From positions 405,343-469,342 of the forward strand of contig OY482850.1 in the NCBI GenBank assembly GCA_960531495.1: a DNA stretch of 64,000 bases, given 5' to 3'. The stretch comes from Zeus faber. Its lineage: Eukaryota; Chordata; Actinopteri; Zeiformes; Zeidae. The translations under genes were made by a program, and so were the position numbers. Of the stretch, positions 10,711-22,797 are shown piece by piece. Below the pieces are notes generated by a model that searched no databases, was not told the origin of the DNA, and worked only from the letters and a program-made list of their open reading frames with translations. The stretch's first letter is position 1; every line of letters begins with the position of its first letter.

Positions 10711-10919
10711 ACCGATGGAAAATGGAGGCATTGGGGAGAGAGCTGCAGAATATTATCGATACTTCCAAAAATTCTATTGTATTCTTGTTCTTATCTGTTA
10801 AAATACAGTTTTCATCTGCACTGTCTACATTGTCTGAAGACATTCCAAATTTACCTTTTCTCAGCTGTCTCTTGTGTCTTCTAGCTCTCGTTTTTGACTG
10901 AATCTCTTCTCTTTTTCTG

Positions 10920-10955
10920 TCTCTTTCTCTTTCTCCCTCTCTCTCTATATCTCTC

Positions 10956-10996
<41 letters not shown>
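10920..10996. repeat. (CT)n-rich tract
   Basis: Imperfect then perfect CT repeat, with a pure run at about 10964-10995. Confidence 0.9.
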
Positions 10997-10999
<3 letters not shown>

Positions 11000-11499
11000 T
11001 CAAGTGTGTGTGCGCAAGTTTTTGTTTCAGAATGCCACAGTCTTGTTACTTGAGAAGTGGTTGCGGAGGCCAAATCTAAACTTAGACAACGATGAAGCTG
11101 TGATACATATGTGTGGTGTGCTCTCCTCACCCCACCCAACCTCCTAATTGCTAAGAACAACCCCAGCAAAGCTACTCAAACTTCCTACAGGGTTTACTGT
11201 ATTTCTCTCCGTCTCCCATCCCCTTCTCTCGGACTATGCAGTGCCAGCAGCTGCTAATCACTGCGGGGTCGAGGTTAAGATGCATTACATGTCAGAGCAG
11301 AGTAAACACTGCTCAGGGAACCGTATCATTTCCCAAGAGCCCTCTCATAGCGCAGAATGACTCAGGAGCTTGTTTGTGTGTCGGAGTGTCAGAGAAAGAG
11401 AGGGGGAGGAAGAGAGAGAATTTTCAGACAATCTTTTTTTTCTCCTTTTTGTTCCCACAGTGTACATGTGCAAAGAAATCCAATGAGAAAGTCTCGCCA

Positions 11500-11720
11500 C
11501 TAACTGATGGAATGGCAAATTCCGGAAGCTAAGGTTCTCAATGTTATGCAGAACACCCCCCATAGACATTTTCTCTACAGGCTGATCCAATCACACTTAA
11601 ACTGCGTTCCTTGGTTCTTGACCACTGATTCAGGGAATAGAATTCTCACAATAATTAATAAAGATTCACTCGCTGCCAGAATGACCATCCCCCAAGTTAT
11701 TGAAAAGATGTGTTCCCTGT
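11500..11720. repeat. Unclassified repeat, copy 1 (partner at 21820-22250)
   Basis: Blocks such as CACTAACTGATG, GGCAAATTCC, GGTTCTTGAC and AAAGATTCACT followed by GCTGCCAGA occur in the same order and orientation at 21.82-22.24 kb. There is no coding content that survives in both copies. Confidence 0.6.
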
Positions 11721-11778
11721 GAAGTAATTGCTTGCAATTCTTGCATCACTCGTCTCTAAAGCTGCTTTCACACATGGA

Positions 11779-11833
11779 CTCCGGACAATGTCCAGATAAT
11801 GTCCGGACGTGATTATCCAGACATTGTCAGGAG
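11779..11833. repeat. Imperfect 22-bp hairpin
   Basis: Arms 11779-11800 (starting CTCCGGACAATGTC) and 11812-11833 (ending GACATTGTCAGGAG) pair at 19 of 22 positions around an 11-nt loop. The surrounding TTTCACACATGGACTCCGG and TTTCACACCTG motifs suggest a DNA-transposon terminus, family unknown. Confidence 0.65.
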
Positions 11834-11839
11834 TTACCC

Positions 11840-13220
11840 TTTCACACCTGTAGCAAAAAAAAATGGAGATTGTCGGTGTCAGACGCATTTACACTACCTG
11901 GAAATAATCTGTTTGGTTAAGACGAGGGGCGGAGCCTGAGTAGAGCATGCAAGAGGCAGGACATGATGCAATGACGCTGCAGAGTTTTACAGCACACCCA
12001 AGATAGAAGACGAGGCTACAGACTTATCAGTAGTTGGGCTTTTTTTGCATTTGGTACTCATACATGTATTTGGATGTATCCACAATACAAACAAGAGTGG
12101 AAAGAAATAATTAAAAAAGCAGAAAGGAGAACGCAACAGCTACATTCAGTGCGCGAAGATCCGCACAAAGGTAAATAACTGGTGCATGATAGAGATGTCA
12201 TCAACATGATGCTCAATGCTGGAGAATGGTCTGCCAATGCGGCCCCACATTGTCTCCACCATTGATATTGAGTACCTGACTGTTTAGCTTATTGTTTAGG
12301 AGTAATAAAATAACATGATATTTTTCCAACCAAACGCTCAGGTTTTCCAGCATTGGGAGTTGGTGGGGATCATTTGAGTGATGCAGATGTTCATCGCGTC
12401 TCCTCTGGTATTTCAATTTATATTTATTATTTTTTTATATTAATATTAAATTCCTTCTCCCATTTTCCATTAATGTATTTTGTTGAGAGACCCCTTGACA
12501 GTAAAATACCTTGGTTTAGTGGGCCAATGATTCTTCTAATACCTCCGGATTTATAGGCATCAATGAAGATCCACAACACCGTTGATGGTAGACCTTTCAC
12601 TTCCTTCTGAAAGTAATTTTGGACCTGCATATACCTATACAATTTTAATCTCATCAAAAAATAAATCAATAAATAAATACTAACAACACAATTATATTCT
12701 GATTTGCTAATCTCACAAGTCCATATTTTCTACTCAGAGTCTCAAAGCGCTCAAGATCCCAGTCATTTGTAATAAGGCACATTGATGTGATATCATCCCA
12801 TGTCCATTGTCTGTATCTACTGTATAGTCTATTGCCGTTGGCATAATGTCAGGATCGTATGCAGGCCAAATCAGTCATTTAAGCTCTGTATATATTGGGG
12901 ATTGTTTCAAACTCAACCAGGTTTTTGATTGATTGCAGCCTGATACAGATTGTAGGGGCGTATCTATTAGTGACAGCTCTTTTCATTTGGCCCCATATTC
13001 AGAATGACACCAGTAGCCAAGGGGTCTGAGCTGTGTTGCCAGATAGTAGTGTCACAGCCCCAGCCGTGCCTTCCTGCCTCTTTATGTCTCTCCTCCTTCT
13101 CCCTCTTGTATCTAGTATGTATATTGTGGACAGTCAGGTAATTTCCTGGCTTTCTGTCCTGTTTGGCCAAAATACAATGCTCACCCGTAGCTGTGGGGAG
13201 ACTGGTGAGCAAAATTTCTG
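11840..13220. other. Unassigned intronic stretch
   Basis: No gene or recognised repeat apart from the hairpin just upstream. Short open frames show no domain content. Confidence 0.3.
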
Positions 13221-13224
13221 AATC

Positions 13225-13900
13225 TAAGACCCCACCCCCTAGGTTGCAGGCCCAAGCTACCCTGTGCCACAACATTCCATTATTAGCTTTGGTCGATTCC
13301 AGTGCCGAGTTTTCTCGACTCGCCTTAAGTCTCCCAGTCCGGCATCTCTGTGAAACCCCTTGATTGTCCCATGAACGTTGGTGCTATTGATCGTAGCGTT
13401 CTGGCGCAGGTCACACACCAGACCGAACCACTGCTGATCATATTGTCTGAGAACCAACGAGAATACATTCATTTTTTCCTCACCTCACACCCCCCTGGTC
13501 ATTGGACACCCCTGGCTCGGACTGCACAACCCTCACGTCGATTGGTCCGCCAAAAAGATCGTTGGGTGGAGTTCCCTATGCCATTCTAAATGTCTGTGTT
13601 CTGCTCTTCCCCCTGTTCCCACCGATGTCTCTGTCTCTCCTGTTACTCTGGACCTGTCTGTTGTACCTCCTGAATATCATGATTGAGGGGAGGTGTTCAG
13701 TAAAGAGCAGGCGCTCTCTCTGCCACCCCATCGCCCGTACAACTGTAACTGATCTACCGCCTGGTGGCTCCCTGCCCTCCAGTCGTCTCCACAACCTGTC
13801 CCGTCCTGAGCGTGAAACCATGGAGAGGTACATCACCAAGTCTCTCTACAGGTATCATCCGACCTTCTTCTTCTCCAAAATCTATCCAAAAACAATACTA
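13225..13900 (+). mobile_element. Ty3/Gypsy (sushi-like) fossil, protease to early RT
   Basis: A fossil piece of an LTR retrotransposon pol gene in plus orientation. The order of blocks fits the teleost sushi-type Gypsy family: an aspartic protease region (ALVDSSAE-like near 13290), a middle linker, the segment before RT (EVFSKEQALSLPPHRPY-like near 13695) and the RT entry (SSRLHNLSRPERETMERYI near 13780). It is broken in several places. Neither LTR is visible. It is probably old. Confidence 0.75.
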
Positions 13901-14023
13901 GTGCTGCTTATTCTGAGAAAAGGTTTACTGCCTGTGCTATTCAGTTGTTTGATACTATGAAAACAATTCCCTATTGGAAGTCACAAAAGTGTAAAAATTA
14001 TTTCATGTAATTTTCAGGGTTAT

Positions 14024-14042
14024 GGTTAGGGTTACCCTAACC
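14024..14042. repeat. Head-to-head telomere-type motif
   Basis: GGTTAGGGTTACCCTAACC: a 9-bp inverted pair of telomere-repeat units around a single T. Confidence 0.85.
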
Positions 14043-14049
14043 CTTCATA

Positions 14050-15410
14050 CCTTATACAACACCATACAATAAATGACCACTGTACTTTAATCCAGCTGTC
14101 TTTATGGGCTCAGCTATTGTGTTCATGTATTTTGAATCCTTTGAAACCTTTAATTTAGAATATAATATATCATATAAATATATAGTCACAAAAATCACAA
14201 AAAATATGAATTTGAAAAAGTAAAATTACTCTCATCAAATTAGATTTTTAATTTTAAAAACTCTCACCTGACCTCACAAAACCAAGGTACTTGGCATTGA
14301 TCAAGGCTTTGAGAATAAAAAAAGAATAGAAATCGGGAGATGTCTTACCTACTTCAATGTTTTTGGGGACCCTTGACAGACATCATGCGTTATTTTTCTT
14401 AACCAGTTTAATGTACGATAGAATGACCAAATAAGTTAATTTTCCCCCATTGAAAGCACACCAGGAAACTGTCTTCCACAACTGTTTAGTTTGTGACCCA
14501 AGATCGGGGAAACCTTCTGCGCAGTCCCTCATTCTATCCTGACATTTCAATCGCTGGAGTCTTACATAACACTCGTCTCTCACATCCGGGCTGGAATGGT
14601 ATTTTTAGACATTAAGAGCAAAAAAGGGAAAGAAAAAAAGCAGGGACCTTGTAGAGCCCAGGCTCACCACGCTCCCAGGGGAAAACATATGTCTTAGTCG
14701 ACACTGGGAGCAGGAAGTGGGGATGAGAGGTCACCTCTCACAGGAAACGCCAGGATGCCATCTGCCTCTCTGCAGCTCTGCAGCACTGTTCAGTTATGTC
14801 AGCTGGATGACAAAACGGACAAAAGTTATGGACTCACTGCAATCTGTTGGCCAGCTCTAGCCAACATTTCACATTGAAAACTGTTCTGCCTGACAAAAAG
14901 CTTAAATAACCGGCAAGTAGTTCAACATAACAATTTGCCACACCACCTTATAACACATGCCATAATACATCAGCCGTTTGCCAAATACGGCTTGGAACAA
15001 GAGCTTGAAATGTTAACCTTTTGGTAATAAAATACTGTATTTAACATGTGAATTTCATTGAATTACAACAAATAACAAAGTTGAAAGAAAATTATATGCA
15101 TGATAAGTTTAGCTTTTAATAAGGTACTATTCTGATTTGAATACTAAACATTTTATACTAAGGCTTCTCGAGGATTTCATGAAATGAGGCGTAACTTGCA
15201 GAGAACATTGTCAGAAACCTCAACGGCGCAACATGGTCCTACGCCCTTATGGGCAGACCAATCCCTATTGCTCTATCTGCTTTGCTCACTGCTTGCTGCC
15301 TGCTTAGCAGTCGAGCCCAAGAAACCAAACTCAAACGATGCTAAATAGATAAAAATGATTTAAAATTAAATCTAAGAGTTGTGGCTCCCAAGGCACTGCT
15401 CAGGAAGGTT
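14050..15410. other. Unassigned intronic stretch
   Basis: No recognisable gene or repeat; AT-rich with a more balanced middle (14.6-14.8 kb). Confidence 0.3.
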
Positions 15411-15414
15411 GGAG

Positions 15415-15981
15415 ATCTGGGATGGTTGTTGATGGCTGCTCTATCTTCCCACCCCCCGAAGTACGCAACCTAGTCGTCATCTTTGATTCAACCCTTTCAT
15501 TTCACTCACACATACTAAGCCCTGGCAGCACATCACCCCCCCCTCATCCATTTCCATTGGCTCCCTGTCAAATCCCGTATTTCATACGAAAACCTACTAT
15601 TAACCTACAAATCCCTCCACGCCCTTGCCCCGCAGTACATAATAGACCTCCTCCACCCCTACCCCCTGTGCCGGAAGCTGCTGTCCTCGGACACGGGTCT
15701 GTTCTCCACACCCCGCATGAGGCTACGAACCTTTGGGGAGAGACCCTTCAGTGTGGCAGCCCCCACCCTCTGGAACTCTCTCCCCACTGACATTCAAAAT
15801 GCACCATCCCTGGCCACCTTCAAAAGCCTCCTCAAAACCTACCTGTTCAACGAGGCCTACTGCCCCTGACCCTTTTTTCTGTTCTTTATTTATTTCAATT
15901 TGTCTATCCTGTCTTGTTTTGTTTTTTGTTTTTCCATTGTAAAGTGTCCTCAGGTTTGTGAAAGGTGCTATATTAATCCCA

Positions 15982-15985
<4 letters not shown>
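15415..15985 (+). mobile_element. L2-like LINE 3' end
   Basis: The plus-strand translation gives a LINE C-terminal block: LHWLPVKSRISYENLLLTYK near 15545, LHALAPQYIIDLL near 15620, and FGERPFSVAAPTLWNSLP followed by SLATFKSLLKTYLFNEAY near 15735-15865. These are the closing motifs of L2-type reverse transcriptases. The 3' UTR ends GTGAAAGGTGCTATATTAAT and runs into an (ATT)n tail, as such elements do. It is 5'-truncated and broken by indels upstream of 15560. Confidence 0.8.
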
Positions 15986-16069
<84 letters not shown>

Positions 16070-16105
16070 TTAGCATTAGTATTAGTATTATTAGTATTAT
16101 TATTG
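15982..16105. repeat. (ATT)n/(GTA)n tail of the L2-like LINE
   Basis: About 16 ATT units followed by about 11 GTA units and mixed TTAGTA units. It probably grew from the LINE's 3' tail. Confidence 0.9.
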
Positions 16106-16324
16106 TCAGAAATATCATTAACAATGAATGATTTCCAATCGAGGAGTACCATCTATAGAATATGTCATATATCACATATTGTAACTTTGATTTTCTGAAA
16201 CAGGGTTGTAGAAATACTTAATTTCACAGTATGGTTAATTTCAATACGGAGCCCAACAGTGTGAAGTGGAGTAGCATGCTGAGTCTGAAATCATGTACTA
16301 CATACAACATATCATTCATTGTAC

Positions 16325-19300
16325 TTTAGATTCAAGATTGAAGAGATTCAAGGGGTTTATTTGTCACATACATATACATACGTTCATACATATAGTGTGC
16401 AGTGAAATGTCATTGCATCGCACCCGGAGATTATGTACAAGAGTTTCTAAACCGAACATAATAGCTAACCTAATTTCTACCTAGCTAAATAACTGAAACT
16501 AACTGATTCCTAAAATCTAATGCAGTTAGCGAATAGTAATATAATAATAATAATCTAATATAATTTAAATAAAATGAAATAAACATTGACTCAAAAAGGT
16601 AATACAGAGTGGGGGTACAAAATAAAAGTAATGGGGATAAAGTTATGGGATAATACTGAAGAAATAAAGGGAATAGAGGCAATTTGTAGATACAGATATG
16701 TGCAGTAAAGTGCATGTGAATAAAGTGTGTATGGAGATATACAGTATAGTATACAACAGCAGTACCCAACAGAACAGCAATACAGTGCAGTATGCAGTAA
16801 CCCAGAACAATGATACAGTAATTTGCAGTACAGTATGCTACATATAAGTATATAAGTACAGTAAGGCAGTGGGGCCTACGTGAGGGTCTCAGTGCTTTTT
16901 GTTAGGACCCCTGGTGAGTTCAGCATTGACAGTCCTCATGGCTTGCGGGAAGAAACTCAGTCTCATTCTCTCTGTCCTTGCTGTGGGGCTACAGAGGCGC
17001 TTGCCTGACAGCAGCAGCTGGAACAGTCCATTTTTGGGGTGATGAGGATCCTTCATGATCCTGCGAGCTCTGCTACTACACCTCCTGGTGTATAAGTCCT
17101 GCAGGGGAGGGAGGGTAGTTCCAGTGGTACGTTGGGATGAATGCACCAACCTCTGCAGGGCCCGCCTGTCCTGAGCAGTACAGTTCCCAAACCAGGCAGT
17201 GATATTGCCTGTCAGAATGCTCTCCACTGCTCCAGAGTAGAAGGACTTCACCGAGAACCGGAATTTCTTCAGCTGCCTGAGGTGGTAAAGACAATGCCTC
17301 GCCTTTCTCACCGGAGCCCCATTAATCACCAACGGTGTATGCGTCCTTGTTTGTAATCCCCTCCTAAAGTCCACAATCAGCTTCTTAGTTTTGTTGACGT
17401 TCAGGAGGAGGCTGTTGTCCTGGCACCAGAGAGACAGATCAGCCACCTCCTTGCAGTAGGCCTTCTCATCGTCGTCGTTGATCAGGCCCAACACAACGGT
17501 GTCATCAGCAAACTTGATAATGGTCTTGGAGATGAGGAAGCAGCCCTGGGGGGGATCCTGTTTTCAGGGTGAGGGTGCTGGACATGTGCCTCCTCACCCT
17601 AACCACCTGGGGGCGGGCTGGGAGGAAGTCCAGGATCCAGGCACACAGCGGAGTGCTCAGTCCTAGCTCCTGCAGCTTGACAGCCAGTCTGGTGAGAACT
17701 ATGGTATTGAAAGCTGAACTATAATTGATAACCAGCAATCTCACATAGGCCCCCTTCCGGTCATCAAGGTGCGTGAACGTGGTGGTACTTGGGAGACCGC
17801 GTCGTCTGTGGCTCTGTTCAGCCGGTACGCGATCTGCAGCGGGTCCAAGGTGCGGAGAAGCGAGGCACTGATGTAATACTTAATCACCCTCTCGAAGCAC
17901 TTCATGACCACCAAGGTGAGGGCCACCGGTTGGTAGTCATTCAAGCAGGCTGGAGAGGCGATCTTCAGAACAGGAATGATGGTTGACCTTAAAGCAGGAC
18001 GGGACCACTGGCTCGGCCAGGGAGACATTGAAAATCCTAGTGAACACCGGGGCTAGCTGGTTAGCATAGGTCCATAGCTTTCCTGGTGGTCACACGCATC
18101 AGAGCCCTCCTGACGTCATCCTCGGACACTGAGAGTGCGCCCTCATCCCCAGTGGTGTAACTCCAATTAGCCGGCAAGCTAGCTGTGTTGTTGCGAGACT
18201 CAAATCGCACATAAAAGAACTTCAGTTCATTGGCTAGGGATGCGTCCACACTCGTGGCTGAGGAGGAGCCGTTGTTTAAGTTTGTAATAGTCCGCAGCCC
18301 CTGCAACAAGCGCCTGGTGTACCGTTGCTCCATCTGTCGCTCCCCTCTGTCCCTGTAGGTCCGTTTAGCACTCTTCACTGCCCTCAGCAGATTGTATGAC
18401 GTCACTTTGTAATTTCCCATATTACAGGATACAAGACCGTCGTTGTAAGCAGCCGTGCGAGCATTCAGAGCGCCACGGATGGATTTATTGACCCATGGTT
18501 TATGGTTAGGAAATATCCAAACTTTCACTGTGGGAACGATGCTTTCCGCTACATTGCTATGAAGCTTGTAGCTACTTCCGTTAACTCACTGACATCACTG
18601 GAACTTGATTGAAACATGTCAGTAAGAGCATCCTGAAGCGCAGTCTCTGATTGGTCCGACCATCACTTTACTTCCCTCATCACTATCGTTCCACGCACGA
18701 TACACGACTTGTAAACAGGAAGCAACAAAATAGCGTAATGATCCGATTTTCCAATAGCACGGAGCGAGATGGTCTTGCATCCATTCTTGTACGGTGTGTA
18801 GCAGTGGTCCAAATTTCTATCTCCCCTGGTGGCACACATGATGTGTTGGTGGAAATTAATGCAGAACTTTTTTAAGGTTCGCCCTGTTTAAGTCCACAGC
18901 CACCACCACAGCCGCGTCAGGAAGTTTGTTCTGAAGTCTGCACACCACATCATATAGATACGATAGTGCCTTGCGGTGGAACATAAAAGACCGTGATGAT
19001 GACCGTGCTGAATTCCCTGGGGAGGTAGAATGGACGGCATGAGATGGTCAGCTGTTCCAGTTTCGGCGAGCAGGAGCGGAAGAGTCTTGGTGTTGCTGGG
19101 GTTACACCAGCAGCTGTTTATCATGAGGCAGACTCCACCCTTGGATTTCCCCGACTCCTCCAACCTTTCGGCGCAGAACACGGGGAAGGACTCGCCTGGA
19201 CGAATGGCTTCATCCGGCACCAGCAGGTTCAGCGATGTCTCCATCAGGCAGAGGACACAACAGTTTATCTTATCCCATTGGAATGTAATCCTCCCTGGAA

Positions 19301-19670
19301 GGTCATCCATCTTGTTCTCCAGGGACTGGACATGAGCAAGAATGATGCTTGGCAGAGGTGGACGGTCAGGTTGTGTCCTCATTGTGACCCTAATGCTGCC
19401 ACGTTTACCGTGGTGCATCCTCCGTGGGCCCACCGGTGGAACAGCGCCTCCATTGTTGCTGTTGTTGTTGTTGTTGTTGTTGTTATTGTTGTTGTTGAAA
19501 GCATTGATGCGTAAAATCTCCGGGGCCACTCTGGATCCACGGATAAAAAGTTCCCAAGTTGATCTTTCAGGGAAATTTTTATATCGTCGAGTGCATCGCG
19601 GCCGTAGGAGATCACAGCCGATGAGTTTTTGATGGACATAAGTTATATAAAACAAATAAAAATACAAAAA
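16325..19670 (-). mobile_element. CR1/L2-group LINE, nearly full length, broken
   Basis: On the minus strand the order is: endonuclease (about 19420-18890; PSIILAHVQSLENKMDDLPG, then LCLMETSLN and GGVCLMINSCWC), linker (18528-18061), RT fingers (18000-17790; CLNDYQPVALTLVVMKCFER, TLDPLQIAYRLNRATDDAV), palm (17744-17505), the FADDT-type block just before 17494, and thumb/C-terminus (17494-16889; TGNITAWFGNC, YTRRCSSRARRIMKDPHH, GLFQLL). The 3' UTR runs to about 16325 and ends with the TTGAATCT-type tail. The palm block PQGCVLSPLLYSLYTDD seen in other copies is missing, and there are at least four frame breaks. An (AAC)n stretch in the sense strand (19454-19495) has expanded before the endonuclease. 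It cannot move by itself. Confidence 0.88.
19454..19495. repeat. (GTT)n microsatellite inside the LINE
   Basis: About 14 GTT units with one TAT interruption; in the LINE frame it codes for poly-Asn. Confidence 0.95.
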
Positions 19671-19865
19671 TGTGCATAATCAATGCAGAGCGCCTGTGCA
19701 GGCAGCCACAACAGGTGGCGCCACGTCATCACTGCCGTTTAGTATGTATGTTTGAATAAACAATGGCTTCTCGAATATACTATGTCGTTCTGTATCCACC
19801 GTACTTCCTTTCAGCACGTCTCTGGTTGATGACGACACTGCATATGTGTTCCACCACAACAAAAG

Positions 19866-20620
19866 CCGCCATCTCGCGCATTTCTAAACAACGTATTTTG
19901 ATAACCGAGTTTGATTTATGAATAGTAGAAAAATGTTAAACCATAGAGTTATTCGCGTTAGATTGGGGTAACACAGTTCACTTATAAGATGCAGAAAAAC
20001 AATGAACAATGCCGATTGATCGTTTCCTTTAAAGCGACCGTATAGGTAAAGATCATTCATCCATATTCTATGTGATATGAAGTCCCAACGTGAAACTGTT
20101 TTGATAGAATTCAACCTTTAAATTGTACTACTTTTATACACATGGAGCCACTGTTGTGAAACGGCAAAGAAGAAAAACCCTTCACGTCACACACCTACGT
20201 CACTTCCGTAAACAGACGGTTAAAGTGCACCAGATTTTCTCAGACTCATAATATTGATGGACTCCACATTTTTTTGTGTTGTCCGTACTTTTGAACTCCA
20301 AAATAATTCCACTTTCATAAAACATGTATATTCTTACTGTTAAATAAAAGCTTTTTTAAAACAAAATTTGTTGTGTGTTGTTGACGCTGTTCTTGATTGG
20401 CCCATTCAGCAGTATGTTAATTAGCCATGAGGCTTTGTTTGTCCGCCAACCCCATTTGCATTCAGGGAGCTGGCTGAATGAACCTGGTGTGGGAAAAACT
20501 TTGGAGGTGATTATCTCAGAATCACAGTTTGCCACACCCTTGTCATTAACAAGTCCGTTTTAAAAATATTTGCCTGATTTTCAAAAGTGACACCTTGTTT
20601 GGAAGCTCTGACACTTTCAA
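19866..20620. mobile_element. Second copy of the 5931-6574 element, inverted
   Basis: The reverse complement of this stretch matches 5990-6550 in several blocks: CGCGCATTTCTAA near 19871, CTTTAAAGCGACCGT near 20029, AACTGTTTTGATAGA near 20095, AGGTGATTATCTCAGA near 20506. It is longer (about 750 bp) because of inserted sequence at 20140-20460. The terminal ATGTGACCCAC repeats are not preserved here. Confidence 0.65.
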
Positions 20621-20649
20621 ATTAGACAAAAAAGAAAAAAACTTCTTGC

Positions 20650-21060
20650 CCTTGAGTTTTGCATTGTGGCATACATTTGCCAACATAGTGTTCGCAAATG
20701 GATTATGCATTAAGATCTTTCATTGGATGGAGTATGCCATGCTAGTACTATTCACATACAATTTGGATACATACATACATGCATACTAGGGCTTCAGACT
20801 TGGCATACTAAATAGCATGTGACTATGGACACAGCAACAGTGTTCCTAGTTTGAGATATTGAAAAAAGTGATCCAAAAAGATTCATTTCAGAGATTTATT
20901 TGAATTTAAATTAAATACAATACACCTTTCTGTCATCCCAAAGAAAGTTTGAATACAATAAATAAATTGGAGTCCAAAGTCTTTCATTCTAAAATGTGCA
21001 CAACCTCAATGTCTGGTTAACACATTGTTTTATTGGCATGCATGATATATTGTGTAAAGT
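20650..21060. other. Unassigned stretch downstream of the ano1 exon
   Basis: AT-rich, no recognised element. Confidence 0.3.
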
Positions 21061-21068
21061 TGACTCAC

Positions 21069-21136
21069 TATTTTCTCCTGCTCAAAGATTCCAGTGTCAT
21101 CGATCTCCTTCATGGTGATAATGGCCACCTCCTTTT
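21069..21136 (-). CDS. ano1: Anoctamin (likely ANO1) upstream coding exon
   Basis: A 68-nt exon on the minus strand. The acceptor is TCTGTTCCAG (ends 21137) and the donor is AAAATA/GTGAGT (21069/21068). It enters one nucleotide into a codon and leaves in phase 0, which fits the phase-0 start of the exon at 7439. It encodes KEVAIITMKEIDDTGIFEQE plus KI. Joined to LLKALTPEENTQCQHGLYF of the next exon, it aligns without any gap to the human ANO1 N-terminus as I recall it (SVHIINICAIEDIGYLPSEG, then T and LLNSLSVDPDAECKYGLYF). Identity is low in this part (V, II, I, D, G, E), but length, phase and position agree. The residues belong to the N-terminal cytoplasmic segment. The exon with the start codon must lie further up (above 21.2 kb) and was not found. 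Confidence 0.8.
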
Positions 21137-21139
21137 CTG

Positions 21140-21815
21140 GAACAGATTTTTTCTTTTAACGGGGTAATGAAGCTCCAGCACAGTTGGGTGTTTGAGGAGA
21201 TGAACTGAATGAGAAAAACCTGTTAAAAGGCAAATAACAAGGTCATATTTATTTTGGTAAGACTTGACACCTGCTTTCCTGAAATATGTAAGAATGAAAT
21301 TAGTTTCAGGTATAGAATATTCGACATACATAATACACACGGTTCTAGGGTACATTCAAAAACACTCAGCTATATGATATTTAGTGGTAACAACAGAATG
21401 TGTACAAACTGTAAGCATCTGAATACTTGGGCCATTATTTAGAAACTTACAATGTGTTCCTCACAATGTTACTCACTGGGCAGTTGGTTCAGCCACTTAA
21501 AAAATAGATATAATATTTTTTTGCTTTGCTTTAACCATTTACCCCATTTTTGAGACCTGACAAGCTTTAGCCAAGTAGTCAGGTTGTCAAAGCAGGCATG
21601 ACTAAAAGAGCAATCACCTTGCAACTCATTCAAATTGTCATCTGCACCGGATATACCAGAATGTGCATGATGTACGGACTGTGAACAGCACTGGTGCATC
21701 TCTCATGAACGGGTTTATTATGACACAAAGTCACAATGTAATAATAACAGGCGGATCTATCATCAGGGCGTCTAGGGCACCCACCCAGGGGAATAAAATT
21801 CAATGGGGAAGTCAA
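21140..21815. other. Unassigned stretch upstream of the ano1 exon
   Basis: No recognised element or first exon; short open frames only. Confidence 0.3.
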
Positions 21816-21819
21816 GGCA

Positions 21820-22250
21820 CTAACTGATGAAGATGAAAAGGCAAATTCCAGGAGCTAACATTCTCAGTGACATAACACACCTCCCATGTAAATTTTCACT
21901 ATAGACTAATACAATCACAATTAAATAAGAAAGATAGTAAAAAGTGAGCCATGGTTGGTTTATTATTGCAGTGTGAAACAGAAGTGCGGTCTCAAAGTGA
22001 TGAAAGGTACAACTCATTCAGATTTAGATTGGGTTCTTGACAAGTGACTCAGTAGAAAGAGTCGTTCATCTTGATTCAGTTGGTGTATTGTACGGTGAGC
22101 GAGGGAGGACTTCCAGTGAGCAATGAATGGGAATCAAAAAGGTTGAGTCTGAGTTAGCTCTAAGTTGTGAAGGGAATTGTTACAAAAACTAAATCTTTGA
22201 GGCAAAGATTCACTAGCTGCCAGAGTGACTCCTGAGTAATTTAAAATAGT
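21820..22250. repeat. Unclassified repeat, copy 2 (partner at 11500-11720)
   Basis: Same blocks and order as at 11.5-11.72 kb (CACTAACTGATG, GGCAAATTCC, GGTTCTTGAC, AAAGATTCACT, GCTGCCAGAGTGAC). About 200 bp longer because of internal sequence. Confidence 0.6.
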
Positions 22251-22748
22251 TGTTTCACTTTACAACATGGCACAAGACAAGGATGTCTACTCTCCCCTTT
22301 ACTATTCGCCATCTTTATTGGTTAACATCCAGGTGCCCCACGCTGAGCACACTCTGCTATGTGGATGGGCACTCGACACTCACGCCGGGTGGGGCATCTG
22401 GTCGGCTGCGGTGGGGCGGGCGTGGGTGGGAACGGGGGCCGGCTTGGGATCTATGCCTGCGGCTGTGTCTTCTGCCTGTACTTGGGGATGGGTTGCATGA
22501 GTGCCCCTGGGGTGCAGGGTCTCCTCGTGCTCCCTGGGACTGGGTTATGCTCCTCAGGGCCCTGTGGCTTCTCTAGGGGGCCGGGGGTCTTCTGTGGCCA
22601 CAGGGCAGGGTGCTCGGGGCTTTCCTGTAGCCGTAGGGTGTCTACGCCGCTTGGGGGCCCTTTACGCTGCTTGGAGGCGCCACGACATAATACCGATCTA
22701 ATACACAGAACCAAATGGGATAAGTCCTGTACGCTCATGGTGGACACC

Positions 22749-22797
<49 letters not shown>

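Noticed and set aside
18651-18875. Plus-strand frame of 74 codons
   Set aside because: Antisense of the LINE's endonuclease-RT linker region.
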